Part shown: in pieces, positions 33,205 through 45,753 of the stretch
How positions within the stretch are numbered: position 1 is the stretch's first letter
How the letters are laid out: each line of letters starts with the position of its first letter
Notes under the pieces: model-generated
What the model was told of the DNA's origin: nothing
The model's input: the letters and a program-made list of their open reading frames with translations, nothing else
Database searches by the model: none
NCBI RefSeq assembly: GCF_035594125.1
Contig: NC_087181.1
Span: forward strand, 5,454,119-5,518,118
Reading direction: 5' to 3'
Length of the DNA stretch: 64,000 nucleotides
Source of the DNA: Scylla paramamosain
Taxonomy: Eukaryota > Arthropoda > Malacostraca > Decapoda > Portunidae
Program-made: the position numbers and the translations under genes

Positions 33205-33298
33205 GTGTGTTCTGTCCTCACATCTGGTGTGATGAAGCAATGGGGCTGTACAGTACTACCATCACATCTAAAACCATGTGTGTGCATATATGTGTTTT

Positions 33299-33299
<1 letters not shown>

Positions 33300-33361
<62 letters not shown>
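33300..33361. repeat. (CT)n microsatellite
   Basis: About 62 bp of CT, followed by about 120 bp of degenerate pyrimidine-rich sequence and a short (CCCA)n at about 33490-33510. Confidence 0.97.
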
Positions 33362-33366
<5 letters not shown>

Positions 33367-33520
33367 CCTTCCCTCCTCATTCTCTCCCTCTCCCTTTCCT
33401 GATCACCACCCCTTTTCCTGACCCTCATCTCCCTTTTCTGACCTCTTCCCCATTTCCTCACTCCTTCCATTCATCTATCCTACTCAGCCACCCACCCACC
33501 CACCCACCCACTTTCCTTCA

Positions 33521-33524
<4 letters not shown>

Positions 33525-33557
<33 letters not shown>

Positions 33558-34684
33558 TTACCTAGTTTTATTATACAGGGTTCGAGCAGGGCTCATAGTG
33601 TCCTGTCTCCATATCTATATTTATCCAGAATTTCCTTAAATTTATGCACATTTGGTGCTGTAACAGCCTCCTCATTTAGACTATTCCAGATATCCAGTTC
33701 TATGTGGAAAACTGTACTTCTTGACGTCTCTCAAACACTGACTCTTCCTGATCTTCTCTGAGTGCCCTCTTGTCCATCCAGCTTTATCTTCTTCCAGCAA
33801 CACCAGTTCCTGCTTGTCTGTCTCCTCAATGTGGTTAACTATTTCATACATTGTTATTAGATCTCCTCTTTCTCTTCTAACCTGCAAAGTTGGTAGTCCA
33901 ATTTCCTTCAACCTCTCTTTGTATGTTAGGTTTCTCAGCTCCAGTACCATCCTTGTAGCTGCCCTCTGAATTCTTTCCAACTTCTTTATGTCTTTCTTCA
34001 TGTGCGGAGACCACACCACTGCTGCATATTCCAGCCTGGGACATAGCATATTGGCTATAATTTTTTTCATCATAGTCTTATCATTGTAATGAAATGCCAC
34101 CCTAATATTTATGCCATTCTGGGGTTAGGGTATCCTGAAATACCACTCCTAGATCTTTTTCCTCCTTACTCCTCATTATTACTTCCTCCCCCATTTTATA
34201 GTCCCATGCAGGTCTTTTACTCTTTCCCAATTCCATCACATGGCATTTCTTAGCATTGAATTCCAATTTTCACTTCTTGCTCCACCCATAAATTTTGACA
34301 ATATTTCTTTGCAACTCTATACAATCAATGTGGCTCTTTATTACTCTTAGCAATTTTGCATCATCAGCAAACAGATTAATATAACTGGTAAAATCCTCCT
34401 GCATATCACTGATGTATATTTGGAACATAATGGGTGCTAACACTGACCTCTGTGGTACTCCACTTGTTACATTACTCCAACTTGAACAGGTGTTCCTGAT
34501 CACAGTTCTCATTTCTCTGTCCTTTAAGTAGTCTCTCATCCATTTTAGCATTGTCCCTCTCAGTCCTTTTATGTTTAATCTTCCACAATAGTCTTTTATG
34601 TGGAACTTTATCAAAAGCTTTTTTGATGTCCAAATACACTGCATCTACCCACCCATTTCTGTTTTGTACTTCATCTATTACTCT

Positions 34685-34688
<4 letters not shown>
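33525..34688 (-). mobile_element. CR1-like LINE copy B, 3' part only
   Basis: 3' end at TATTTACCTAGTTT (33555-33568) next to (TG)n 33525-33556. 5' truncated inside RT exactly at the (TG)n that starts at 34689. Coding remnants: [53 protein letters not shown] (about 34360), LEYAAVVWSPHMKKDIKKLE and QVRRERGDLITMYEIVN. Frame breaks occur near 34270 and 34110. Confidence 0.87.
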
Positions 34689-35713
<1,025 letters not shown>

Positions 35714-35775
35714 TTTATTACTAGTAAAAATATTTGTGCTTAGTGTATTACTGCTTTAACCCATTTGCGCTGCTC

Positions 35776-36189
35776 GTTGCGTCAACGCAACACGAAACAA
35801 GCTATAACATGATGTTGAGCTACACTGGAAGGACAACATGCTGCACCCTGTAGCTGCTTCTGTTGCCAGTAGACATCCAGAACTCCCAGTGGAAGATCCA
35901 TATGATTCCTGACATCTCACCATTTTAGGGGAAAAGTCAGTGAAAAAAGCTCCACTTTCTGAAAAACGATGTCTTCATCAAAAAGGAGATGAGTAAAGAA
36001 AATCATTATCAAATATTTGTTCATATCTATTTCACAGTAATCTTCTGTTTCTTTTGATGAAGGAACCCTTTTCAATGAAGTTTTATTTGATAGGATGCTG
36101 ATGACAGTTGTGTAAAAAAATTACAAAGAAAAGTTGCGCTAATGCAACCATCGGCACCTAGTTGTTCATCAATGTTGTGCTAACGCAAG
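35776..36189. repeat. Left subterminal hairpin motifs of piggyBac B (three)
   Basis: GTTGCGTCAACGCAAC at 35776-35791, GTTGCGCTAATGCAAC at 36133-36148 and GTTGTGCTAACGCAAG at 36174-36189. Each is a 6-bp stem with a 4-base centre. The last two are each followed by CATCGGCACC. Confidence 0.85.
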
Positions 36190-36364
36190 CATCGGCACCG
36201 GCTTCTTCATTGATGTAGTTATTTTGCGATGCATAGTATCTTTTTTGCACATGTAATTGCAGTGAATAGATATATACGTGTAGCCTAGCATTGTTTTTTG
36301 ACAGCATACATGTTGTGTACACAAATTTTACGCAATATATTTTCTCTCTTTTTTTTTTTTTTCA

Positions 36365-37091
36365 GAAAAGTGAAGTTGAACAACATTCTAGATGAGCTAG
36401 AGAAACCTACCATGTCTGACGAGAGTGAAGTTAGTGATGAAGATGAACCCAGTGGAATGGTAAAACAAACTGAAGTACATGACCTTTACATCATACCTGC
36501 AAATGATGGTGCTGTGACAGTGAAGATTCTGGCGAAGAAGAAAGCGTGGATATCTCTTATCTTCCTTCAACACAATTAACTGCTTTGGCAGTGATAGAAT
36601 CTTTAGAGTCACAAGATAATGCAGATGAATGTGCTGAAGGACAAGAATCCCAGAAAAAGAAAATAATAAAACTCAGAAAATGGAAAGCACAAGATCTCCC
36701 AGAAAAGAGAAATGTCCCATGTTATCCACGCAAACCATCAGTTGCTGATATTCCGCATAAGCCTAGTCAGACATTTGAGCTTTTCTTGGATGTATTAGCA
36801 ATTGACCACCTACTGAAACAAACTGTGAACTAAGCTATCCAGAATGGTAAACATTCATTCACGTTAACAAGTGATGAAATGAAAACCTTCAAAGGAATTT
36901 TGTTGGTGCTAGGGTACTGTTGTGTTCCACGTCGCAGACTGCATTTGCAGAGACAGCCAGATGTCTACAATGAGCTTATTGCTGACTCCATGCATCAGGA
37001 TCGCTTTGATGAGATAATGAAGTTCTTTCATGCTGCAGACAACACAAAGCTACAAAGTACAAAACACAAAGTACAGTATCATACCATGTAG
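36365..37091 (+). pseudogene. piggyBac transposase N-terminal part, truncated
   Basis: A run of T followed by CAG (about 36363-36365) resembles a splice acceptor. Coding then reads NILDELEKPTMSDESEVSDE (acidic N-terminus) and, after a 1-base shift near 36520, SGEEESVDISYLPSTQL. WKAQDLPEKRNVPCYPRKPS and FELFLDVLAIDHLLKQTVN follow. After a stop come FTLTSDEMKTFKGILLVLGY, YNELIADSMHQDRFDEIMKF and FHAADNTKL, the conserved start of DDE_Tnp_1_7. Coding is lost after about 37060, before any of the catalytic aspartates. The remainder to 37672 is non-coding and includes (CT)n 37157-37209. Confidence 0.85.
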
Positions 37092-37154
37092 GCCAGTGGA
37101 ATCCTATGAAAATGTATCTAGGTTGTACTATTTCTTTTTCGATAACTATATTAT

Positions 37155-37211
<57 letters not shown>

Positions 37212-37471
37212 GGGGTTCTAATCACTGGTTTTCTTTCATTTATAGTGAAGTAATTCTCATATTTCTTTTTTAGTGAAGAAATTATTATCATGTATCAGAA
37301 GTGAAATGTATCTGTTTTTTTTTCAATTTTTTTTCCTTGCCAAGAATTGTATCCTAGGACCCTCCTTTGACTTTTTTATGTGAAAAAGAGTAAACTTGTT
37401 TCCCATAGTGCCCATATATGTTCAAATCAAGGGTTTTTTCTTTCTTATGTTTTTGTTAGTACATGCTAACA

Positions 37472-37528
37472 GTTGCGTTTACGCAACATGTAATGTGGTC
37501 GGACCACCACTTGTTGCATTTGTGCAAC
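37472..37528. repeat. Right subterminal hairpin motifs of piggyBac B (two)
   Basis: GTTGCGTTTACGCAAC at 37472-37487 and GTTGCATTTGTGCAAC at 37513-37528, the same dyad as on the left side. Confidence 0.85.
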
Positions 37529-37688
37529 AACAGATTTTTTGCAATAAAATGTAAGAAGTTGCACATATGGAGTTTTTTTTTTATCAAATTTCTGCAGTTT
37601 CCTTTCACATTATGCATATAGCAAAGCAGCAACATGAAATTCTAACTTTCATTTTTTATCGGCTTAAATGGGTTAACTCCACACCAGT

Positions 37689-38590
37689 ACATAAGAACAT
37701 AAGAACATAAGAAATAAGGGAAGCTGCAAGAAGCGACCAGGCTTACACGTGGCAGTCCCTGTATGAAACACTCCTACCTATTTCCATCTGTTATCCCCAT
37801 CCATAAACTTGTCTAATCTTCTCTTAAAGCTCTCTAGTGTCCTAGCACTAACTACATGATTACTGAGTCCGTTCCACTCATCTACCACTCTATTTGAGAA
37901 CCAATTTTTTCCTATCTCCTTCCTAAACCTAAATTTTTCAAGCTTGAACCCGTTATTTCTTGTTCTACCCTGGTTGCTGATCCTAAGAATTTTGCTTACA
38001 TCTCCCTTGTTATAACCCTTATACCACTTAAAGACTTCTATCAGGTCCCCTCTTAACCTACGTCTCTCTAGAGAATGTAAATTTAACCGCTTCAACCTCG
38101 CTTCGTAAGGAATACTCCTCATCCCCTGTATCCTTTTAGTCATTCTCCTCTGTACTGATTCTAATAGACCTATATCTTTCCTGTAATGTGGGGACCAGAA
38201 CTGCACAGCGTAGTCTAGATGAGGTCTGACCAGCGCCAAGTATAACTTTAATATTACTTCCGGCCTTCCACTTTTAACACTCCTAAAAATGAATCCTAGT
38301 ACCCTATTTGCCTTGTTTCTGGCTTCTATGCATTGTTTCCCTAGACGGAGTTCAGAGCTAACTATAACTCCTAAATCTTTCTCATACCCTGTACCTACCA
38401 GAGTTTGGGTGTTTAATGTGTACCTATTGTGTGGGTTTCCTCTACCTATGCTAAGCACTTTGCATTTATTGATATTAAATTGTATTTGTCATCTATCCGT
38501 CCATTCATTCATTCTATCTAAGTCTGTCTGCAAGGCGATGGCATCCGCTTCTGACCTAATTAATCTACCTATCTTTGTGTCAGTATGTGT
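37689..38590 (-). mobile_element. CR1-type LINE, 3' fragment with 8-bp tail repeats
   Basis: Minus strand. It ends in three repeats of TTCTTATG (37689-37716), the kind of 8-bp tail known for CR1 elements. It is 5'-truncated at about 38590, right at the catalytic box (remnant TDTKIGRLI). This family is distinct from the TG-associated LINEs. Its tail starts 12 bp beyond the TTAA of piggyBac B. Confidence 0.85.
37778..38458 (-). CDS. CR1-type ORF2 C-terminus, open frame
   Basis: 226 codons without a break: GTGYEKDLGVIVSSELRLGK, LALVRPHLDYAVQFWSPHYR, LLESVQRRMTKRIQGMRSIP, LERRRLRGDLIEVFKWYKGY and NWFSNRVVDEWNGLSNHVV. This is the RT thumb and C-terminal connector of CR1 ORF2. The catalytic part is missing by 5' truncation, so no active enzyme is possible. 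The lack of stops suggests a young insertion. Confidence 0.85.
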   Translation of the reverse strand: MLSIGRGNPHNRYTLNTQTLVGTGYEKDLGVIVSSELRLGKQCIEARNKANRVLGFIFRSVKSGRPEVILKLYLALVRPHLDYAVQFWSPHYRKDIGLLESVQRRMTKRIQGMRSIPYEARLKRLNLHSLERRRLRGDLIEVFKWYKGYNKGDVSKILRISNQGRTRNNGFKLEKFRFRKEIGKNWFSNRVVDEWNGLSNHVVSARTLESFKRRLDKFMDGDNRWK

Positions 38591-38819
38591 GATCTTTTTG
38601 TGAACAGAAAACTTTGTTTTCATGACTCTGGGCACATCTTTAGGACACATAACCAACTATCTATTGTTCTGCTTGTTGTGCACTCATCCTGGCAAAAGAT
38701 TTTCTCATCAGAAAAGAAAAAAAAAAAAAACTTGCTGTTTACAAGATTTGTTTTTGTCATTTCAGTGAGCAGTCCCATCCACATTTTGTGGAGTTATTGC
38801 AAGGATCTTCAGTCAGAAT

Positions 38820-39338
38820 GCTTTCAGAATGGCACAAACACAGAAATTTCAAGGACTGAGATGGAGGGATCAGTGTCATTGAGTTGCTGCACATACAAAA
38901 TTAAATTGCCACTCTTCACTCTCAATTGCATGTCTCTGGCAGTCATGACCTCCACATCAAGGTCAGGATCTACTAACAGCTTCCTAATTCTCTGGACTGT
39001 CCTCAGTGGCAACTTCAACTATGATGACATTGTTGGTCATCCCAGTTCAGATGGAGTAAACTATCACCTTCCTTCTGCACTCCTCAGGCAACTCATAACC
39101 ATTTGTTCTGTTTGGGATCTGCATTCTTTGAAGCCTAAGTGTAAACTGAAAATCCTGAATCAATAGTGTGGATGCAGAAAATCTAGTTCTATCTGGATTT
39201 TTCCAGTTAAAACACAGCAATTCTACTTTCGCATCCTGTATCTTTTCAATTAGTAGGCGTTCTTGTTCATTTTAAATTTCCTAAATCCATCTCATGTTCC
39301 TGTTCATCCAACTCCATTGTGTCTTCATAGCACTTGCT
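38820..39338 (-). pseudogene. Unrecognised coding remnant, possible exon with HTH-like segment
   Basis: A possible acceptor TTGTCATTTCAG precedes 39338. Then SKCYEDTMELDEQEHEMDLG reads on, followed by a frameshift into LLIEKIQDAKVELLCFNWKN, DRTRFSASTLLIQDFQFTL and YELPEECRRKVIVYSI. After a stop, GMTNNVI and, after another shift, LPLRTVQRIRKLLVDPD appear, which looks like a helix-turn-helix recognition helix. This could be the start of a DNA-transposon or domesticated-transposase gene. I do not recognise the family, and the frame is broken at least twice. Confidence 0.4.
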
Positions 39339-39621
39339 CTGAAATGACAAGCAAAATATCCTTTAGATAGGACATCTCAAAGCCAGGGATTTAAAATTTT
39401 GGTGCCTGTTAATGCCAGAGGCAAAAGGTATCTCAATTGATTGTGATCCAGAGGGTGTCTCAGCTGATCAAGAGGCAGAGGATGTGACAGATGCTTGAGA
39501 GATGGTGATCACAAACTGGTGTTGCGAGTTTGTGGCCTGATTGTGGGAGGGACATGCAGTACCACAGTACTTGGAACATAGCCTGAAGTGCCAAAAATAA
39601 AAGAATATTATCAGTCATATT

Positions 39622-39742
<121 letters not shown>

Positions 39743-40088
39743 TACATGGCCACCCCAAACAAGAAAAGATAATTAAAGTGACCAACAGATTCCCCAAAAT
39801 TTATTGCAAGTGCATAAATAGAGCTAAAATTATATTTCTAAGACAGCAGATAATCAATGGAATTATTCTGTATATTCCTAATATACAGAATATATATAAT
39901 TGTATATAATTGTATTCCTGTATATTTGTTTTTAGTTAGGCAAATATCTTATGACTTTTCTGATCATGTGAAATAGTTTTCAATTAAAATTTTTGACTAC
40001 ATTTTTCCATTTGTTTCCTTTTAAGGGTCTTTATTGTACTTATTACTTCTGTTTTGTCAGATAAAAAAATATTACAGAAAATACTTAC

Positions 40089-40245
40089 TTCCTGGTCTGT
40101 CAGTTCTCAGAATTCTGAAGAGTCTAACTCTTGAGAAATGATGGCGAGCACAGTAGCTGTGTTCACATTATCCATCTTCTTGTTTGGAGATCCCTCATCT
40201 GTCTTCATGCATTGTCTCTTGTCTGTATTATATTTCTTCTTGGCT
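40089..40245 (-). pseudogene. Possible upstream exon of the same unrecognised gene
   Basis: Minus strand. CACATTTGCCAG precedes position 40245 and GTAAGTATTTTC follows position 40089, so both splice signals look good. The encoded frame is AKKKYNTDKRQCMKTDEGSP then NVNTATVLAIISQELDSSEF, a stop, then ELTDQE. The stop would kill the product. It is linked to 38820-39338 only by order, strand and splice-like signals. Confidence 0.35.
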
Positions 40246-41222
40246 CTGGCAAATGTGAAGAGAATTATTAATATTTAAACATTCACAGATAAATCTGGAT
40301 TAAACTTTCAAAATGATACCTAAATAATCCATGCACTATTAAATATGTATTTACCTAGTTGTGAGATACAGGATAAGAGCCACACTAGATTCATGCTGTC
40401 CCATCTCCATATTGACTTATCCAAATTTTCTTTAAATTTATGAACTGTCTTGGCACACACAGTCTCATCAATAAGTTAATTCCACACTGCTATGCTTCTG
40501 TGAGAAAAGCCATGTTCCTTAATGTCTGTTCTGCAAACACTCCTTTTCAATTTTCTTCCATGTCCTCTGGTACCTCTCGTATCTGGTATCACAAGGTCAT
40601 CCTTGTCCAACTTTTCCATCCCTTCCAGTATTCTATATAGTGCTATTAAATCACCTCTTTCATTTTTTCCAGTGTAGTCAGACCCAATCTCTTCAACCTC
40701 TCTATAACTATACCCTCTTAGGCTTGTAGGGATTTTTGCTGCAGCTCTCTGAATTCTTTCTAGCTTTCTGATATCCTTCTTCATACTTGGTGACCACACT
40801 AATCTTGGACATATCATTGTTATCAGTTTTTTTTATCATATCTTCACCAATAAAGGTGAGTGCCATCTTGATGTTTCTCAGCATATTATATGTTTCTCCA
40901 GTGATCTTGTTAATATGCTCTGCAAACAACAGTTTATTAGAATTGGTTAATCCCAGATTTTTCTTCTGTTCTTAAAGTAATTTTCTCATTTCCCAAATAG
41001 TAGTTGTCTTCTGTTCTTTTTGCACTCTTTCCAAACTTCACCACACTGCATTTCTTGGCATTAAACTCCATGTTCCATCTCAACAACCATTCATTTATCT
41101 TAATTAAGTCTTGATTCAGACTTTCACAGTCTTTTTATTTGTTACTTTTCTCATAATCTTAGCATCATCAGCAAAGAGGCTTATGTAGCTTGTCACTCCT
41201 CTTGTCATGTCATTTACATATA

Positions 41223-41970
41223 CAGTAAAATCCCTTTCATCCGGCATTTGAGTATCCAGCGGCTTCAAGTATCTGGCACATTTTTCCCTGAGCCTTAAAA
41301 TCAATAAAAAATCAGTGTGTACTCATAAAATCAATTAAAATTCCCACGCGAGGCATACTTTGTCCCCTCGCCACCAGAGCGCACTGCTTCGCGCCACCCG
41401 CGGCCCACTGCACTGTGTTTACTCAGTGACTCAGTCCTGCGTGTGCACTGTTTATCGCCTGACGCCTTCATAATGCTAAAGTTGTAGAAAAGAGGAAGCA
41501 TGTTGTGCTTACACTTAAGAAGAAGGTAGACATTTGTCGATGATTAGAGAGAGGTGAAAGCAGACTGCAACTAATGGCGGAATATGGTGTGGGCTCATCA
41601 ACTATTTATGACATTAAATCCCAAACGAAAAAGTTGCGGGATTACATGAAAGCCACTGACACCCCAAAGGCAGCGGAAAATCATCACACACTGCAGTATC
41701 ATCGTGGTGAAATGATGGACAAAGTATTATATGAGTGATTCAGCTTGAAAAGATCAGAAGGAGTCACAATTACAGGCCCAATGCTACAACTGTGTGTAGG
41801 TGAGTGTGAGGTGGCAGTGCGGGTGGCGACGCACGGCACGGCGATCAGCTGATCTTTGTTGTGATAAGATGTGTGAGTGTAGGGTGGTGATTGTGGACAT
41901 AATTTCACTTATATTCAAGTATCTGGCATGTCGGTGGTCCTGTGGATGCCGGATAAGAGGGATTTTACTG
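41223..41970. mobile_element. Tigger/pogo-type deletion derivative
   Basis: A 748-bp insert flanked by TA (41221-41222 and 41971-41972). Terminal inverted repeats start CAGTAAAATCCCT and continue to ATCCGGCAT on both sides with few mismatches. Inside, on the plus strand, decayed coding is visible: KRKHVVLTLKKKVDICR, LQLMAEYGVGSSTIYDIKS and later KRSEGVTITGPMLQ. That is the CENP-B-type helix-turn-helix N-terminus of Tigger transposases. No DDE domain remains. Confidence 0.85.
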
Positions 41971-43463
41971 TATTGCAAACATAAATGGTGCTACTAATGA
42001 TAATTGTAGAACTCATTTCAACTGTGATTACTGTCCTCATTTCTCTGTCTGTCAAAAAGTCAGTCATCCATTTTTAATAATGATCCTCCCAGTCCTATAT
42101 TTTTCAATTTCCATATTAGCCTTTTGTATGGTACTTTATCAAATGCTTTTGTTAGGTCCAAGTATATGCAGTCAGCACGTCTGTCTGTCTCTTGCACTAT
42201 GTCCATTACTTTTGAGAAGAAGCTTATCAGATTGTTACACAAGATCATCCTTCTCTAAATCTGAATTGTCTCTTTGTTATCACATTGTTGTCTTCCAGGT
42301 ATTTCACCTATCTGCTCTTGATGATGATCTTTTCATAAATCTATGATGCCACACTTGATCTATTTGTCTATGATCTAATTTGTCTTCTTTACTTCCAGTT
42401 TTGTGATTTGGGGTAATATCCACCCATTTCCAATCTTTAGGTACTCTTCCTTCCAGCAGGGTGGCACTGATTATATTGTGTATCACTTTGGCTAGTTGTG
42501 AACAGCACTCCTTTAGAATCCAGTTCAACACACCATCAGGTCCAATTGCTTTCCTTACATCCAGCTCTTCCAACAATCTCTACTTCTGATGATGATGTTA
42601 TTACCTCTTTCAGACTATTCTCATTTTCTATTGTTATCTTTTCTTCCCTAAAATCATTTTCCTTAGTAAACACTGAGTGGAAGTATCTGTTAAACACTTC
42701 TGCCATCTCTACTGGGCCTCTGACTGTTTTCTTCTCCAACTTTTTACTCTGCTGATGTCTTCTTTAATCTTCAATTTTCCATTGATAAATCTATAAAACA
42801 GTTTTGGTAGATCTTTACATTCATCCACAACATTCTTTTCGTAATTCTTCAGCTCATCTCAGCGTATTTTGACATATTCGTTCCTATTTCTTATATAATT
42901 AGTCTACAAGTAAATTTTTATTTTCCCTCCACTTGTTCCATGCTTTTCTCTCTCCAGTCTAATTTTAGCACATCTCTTATTATACCAATTCTTCTTAAAT
43001 ATGTTCTTCATTGATTTCTTAGTGACCCATTTCTCCACTCCTTTATTATAAATATCCAGGAAGGTGGTCCACTTTTCTTCTATGTCGCCCGTTTGAAATA
43101 CTTTGTTCCAATCCACTTCATCAAAATTCTTCATAACTTCTCCAAAATTTGTCTTACTATAGTTCAACCATTCTCTCTTGTGGTCTTCTTTTCTTGTACT
43201 GATGTTTTCATCCATTACTAAGAACTGAATCAATGCATAATCACCTTTTCCTATTGGGTTTTTGTGTTTTAAATCCTCTACTATGACTTGTTCCTTGGTA
43301 AAATTTGACTGAGTCTTGATGGTGTCATTTTCTCTGAATCTCGTGTCTTCTTTAATCCACTACGCAAGAATATTTGCAATAGCCAACTCCTGTAATTTGT
43401 TCCTCCATGATGACTTGCTACTTTCTGTGGTCCAACTTTCCCAAGATACCTCTTTACAATTAA

Positions 43464-44116
43464 TGCCTAAAGACCTGAGGGGGGTGGGGAAAATTTGACT
43501 GACCACCAGGACCACAGCTTGAACTTAAAACATGTAAAACAGCCTGTTTTTGCATGCTTATTTCTCTTAACCTACAATGAACAAGTGAATGAAAACTGTA
43601 CTCTCCCCACAATCAACTCTTTCGAATGGCCTCATCTGGAAGTCTGTTGGTGCCATGGTTACGGAGATATCATGAGTTGAATGAGGTGGTGTCAGTGTAC
43701 ACTGAGTGTGGCTCAGCCCACTTGTCTGATTGGCTTACCCCGGCTGTGGCTAGGGGAAAAAGAAAACAGGTGCTCTACATTTTCCATACACCCCCTACCT
43801 GGGTATTTTCTCTGCCCCCGTGCATTACAATAGCTGATAGTGTGGTTAGCATGGTATGAGCGTGGGGAGTGAAGGTAAGGAAATTCAGCAAGTGAGCTGA
43901 ATCAGACGCCCTGGAATCACATTCCTGGCCATGACGGAGCCTAGCTGTAGACTGATAACCCTTGCTGTCTGACTTGAAATCAGTGTAGTCATAGCCCGGG
44001 CTAGCAAATTGGGCAGAAAATGGCATAATTTGGCTTTATTTTAGCAAAGACATCATTCAATGTCTCCAGTCCTATAGCGGCAGGATGATGATCAACGTCC
44101 TCAATTCTTTAGGGGG
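43464..44116. mobile_element. TTAA MITE (piggyBac-like)
   Basis: A 653-bp non-coding insert between TTAA 43460-43463 and TTAA 44117-44120. Ends: TGCCTAAAGACCTGAGG on the left and CCCCCTAAAGAATTGAGG (reverse complement) on the right. Removing it with one TTAA rejoins LINE sequence (CTCTTTACAATTAAAGTC). It resembles neither piggyBac A nor B in its TIR. Confidence 0.75.
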
Positions 44117-44639
44117 TTAAAGTCTTCCATCACTAGTACATTTTAATTTTCTTCAAGCAACTTGGATAAACATGCCCTTGTATCTTCCAGTATTCTCTTG
44201 CATTCTCTCTCTCCCCAAGAGTTGGAATAAGGGGGAATATAAGTCACTACAGTATGTGGCATCTTCCCAGATTTCTTTTTAAGCTTACTTTCATTATTTC
44301 TGGCTCCCCCTCTCCACATGTAGTAGACTCCACCATCAAATCTTTTCCAACTAGGGGCATCACATCTCCACCCTCCTTACTTTTTCTATTTCTCATCCAG
44401 AGGTTGTATTTTCCATCTCTAATATTTAAAATGTCCACATCATTCACCAGTTTTGTTTCAACATTTCCCATGATATCCATGATACCCATGATATTCTTTT
44501 AAACAATCTTTACTTCCAACACTGCTGACATCAAACCAGTTATGTTTGCATGTGCCACTTTTAATCCTCCCCCTCTGCATTGTCCTCTCTCCTGTACCAC
44601 TTTCTCACCCTCATGTCTATGGCCCTCCAACAGAACCTC

Positions 44640-45420
44640 TTCTTCTCCACTCCTAATCTTTCTTACTTTTTTTTCATTTGTTTCTCTTCTTAATTCATTT
44701 ATAGTGGCTCTCTCTTCTCTGGTCTTATCTTTTTTATCCATATTTGTATGTACTCTTCAACTCTGGCCAATTTCCAAGCTTTGCCTATTATTTCTTCAGC
44801 TGCTGCTTGTAATCTAAACCTTATTTTAGTGGGATGCTGTCTACCCTCAACATATCTGCCCAATCTTCAAATTTCTTCAATCTCTTCTGCCAGCTCCTTG
44901 TCTTCTTGTATTGTTTTCACCATTTTATCCACTCACCTCTTTTCCTTCTTTACCCTTTCTTGCCTCTGTGGTATACACTCCTCCTTTAAAGCAAATACCA
45001 CTACAGTCTTTTTCCTATCTACTGTGTCTCTCACCAAGTTTTCTCTCTGCTTGATCACTTTAGCAACCTTTTCTGTTGGTATGCTGACATTTACCTTAGT
45101 TTGCTCTTCCACAATCCTCCTAAAGTTGATCTTCTTTTCCTTCTATTCCTTCTTCCAAATTCCCTGCTTTACATTTAACTCATCAACCTTGTCTTCATGC
45201 TCCATTGTTTTCTTCTCATATAGTGCTAATTTTGTGTGTAAATCATCATACACACCTTTCTAAACTCCCTTCTCAGTAATCAAAATTTCAACCATTCTTT
45301 CCATCTTTTCCATCCTTACTTACATCTCTCGCATTTCACTCTCCAGCTCAATAAAACTTCTTCCCAACAAGCTCTCTCCAGTTCTTCTCTCATCCCCACC
45401 AAAACCAGAAAAATCCCAGT
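44640..45420 (-). pseudogene. CR1-like ORF1, copy C, decayed
   Basis: Minus-strand reading gives a coiled coil (FIELESEMREM, EKKTMEHEDKVDELNVK), then VDRKKTVVVFALKEECIPQR. It ends with RLGRYVEGRQHPTKIRF, LQAAAEEIIGKAWKLARVEE and DKTREERATINELRRETNEK. The layout matches ORF1 of copies A, D and E, with stops near 45330, 45140, 44930 and 44880. Confidence 0.7.
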
Positions 45421-45626
45421 CTTTCCTTCAGAACAGTCCCCGTTGGAGGTGTAGGGGCTGAGGTTCCCTGCTCATTATGGCAGTCATTACACTTTCCCTA
45501 AAACTTTTTTGGAGACAGGACAGCAGCAAGTAACACTAGTGTGACTCCCACCACCAAGGACAGCTCTCAGTGATGTAAACAGCAGGATATTAGCAGCGGC
45601 ATCTGTTGTTATCCTCACACATCTAT

Positions 45627-45651
45627 TGTGTGTGTGTGTGTGTGTGTGTGT
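45627..45651. repeat. (TG)n between LINE copies D and C
   Basis: About 25 bp of TG directly followed by TATTTACCTAG, the 3' end of copy D. Confidence 0.95.
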
Positions 45652-45753
45652 ATTTACCTAGTTGTATTTACTACCTATTTGTGTTTTACAGGAAAAGAGC
45701 TATGCTCATGCTGTCCTGTCTCCATATCTATAAGCATCCAGCTTAACTTTAAA

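Larger units (their letters stand above)
35760..37672 (+). mobile_element. piggyBac element B, internally deleted
   Basis: A 1913-bp insert between TTAA 35756-35759 and TTAA 37673-37676. The ends begin CCCATTTGCGC on the left and CCCATTTAAGC on the right (reverse complement). The terminal repeat is therefore short (CCCATTT plus scattered matches). Five copies of a GTTGCR-N4-YGCAAC hairpin-like motif sit near the ends. The family differs from element A in TIR and transposase. Confidence 0.88.
40476..44620 (-). pseudogene. CR1-like ORF2, copy C, decayed
   Basis: Starts near VAHANITGLMSAVLEV (44550). The endonuclease includes DGKYNLWMRNRKSKEGGD (about 44420) and continues beyond the MITE to about 43220. 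The linker 43233-42904 has REWLNYSKTNFGEV. RT has LEELDVRKAIGPDGVL (42570), DCIYLDLTKAFDKVPYKRL (42160) and, beyond the Tigger insert, YVNDMTRGVTSYISLFADDA (about 41180). The C-terminal part 40817-40476 holds KNERGDLIALYRILEGM and KEHGFSHRSIAVWN. Many stops and frameshifts occur. Confidence 0.82.
40352..45626 (-). mobile_element. CR1-like LINE copy C, near full length, with two nested inserts
   Basis: 3' end at TATTTACCTAGTTG (40352-40365), the only TG-family copy here without a clear (TG)n at its tail. The 5' edge meets (TG)n 45627-45651. ORF1, endonuclease and RT remnants appear in order. The element is interrupted by a Tigger-type insert (41223-41970) and a TTAA MITE (43464-44116). Confidence 0.85.
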
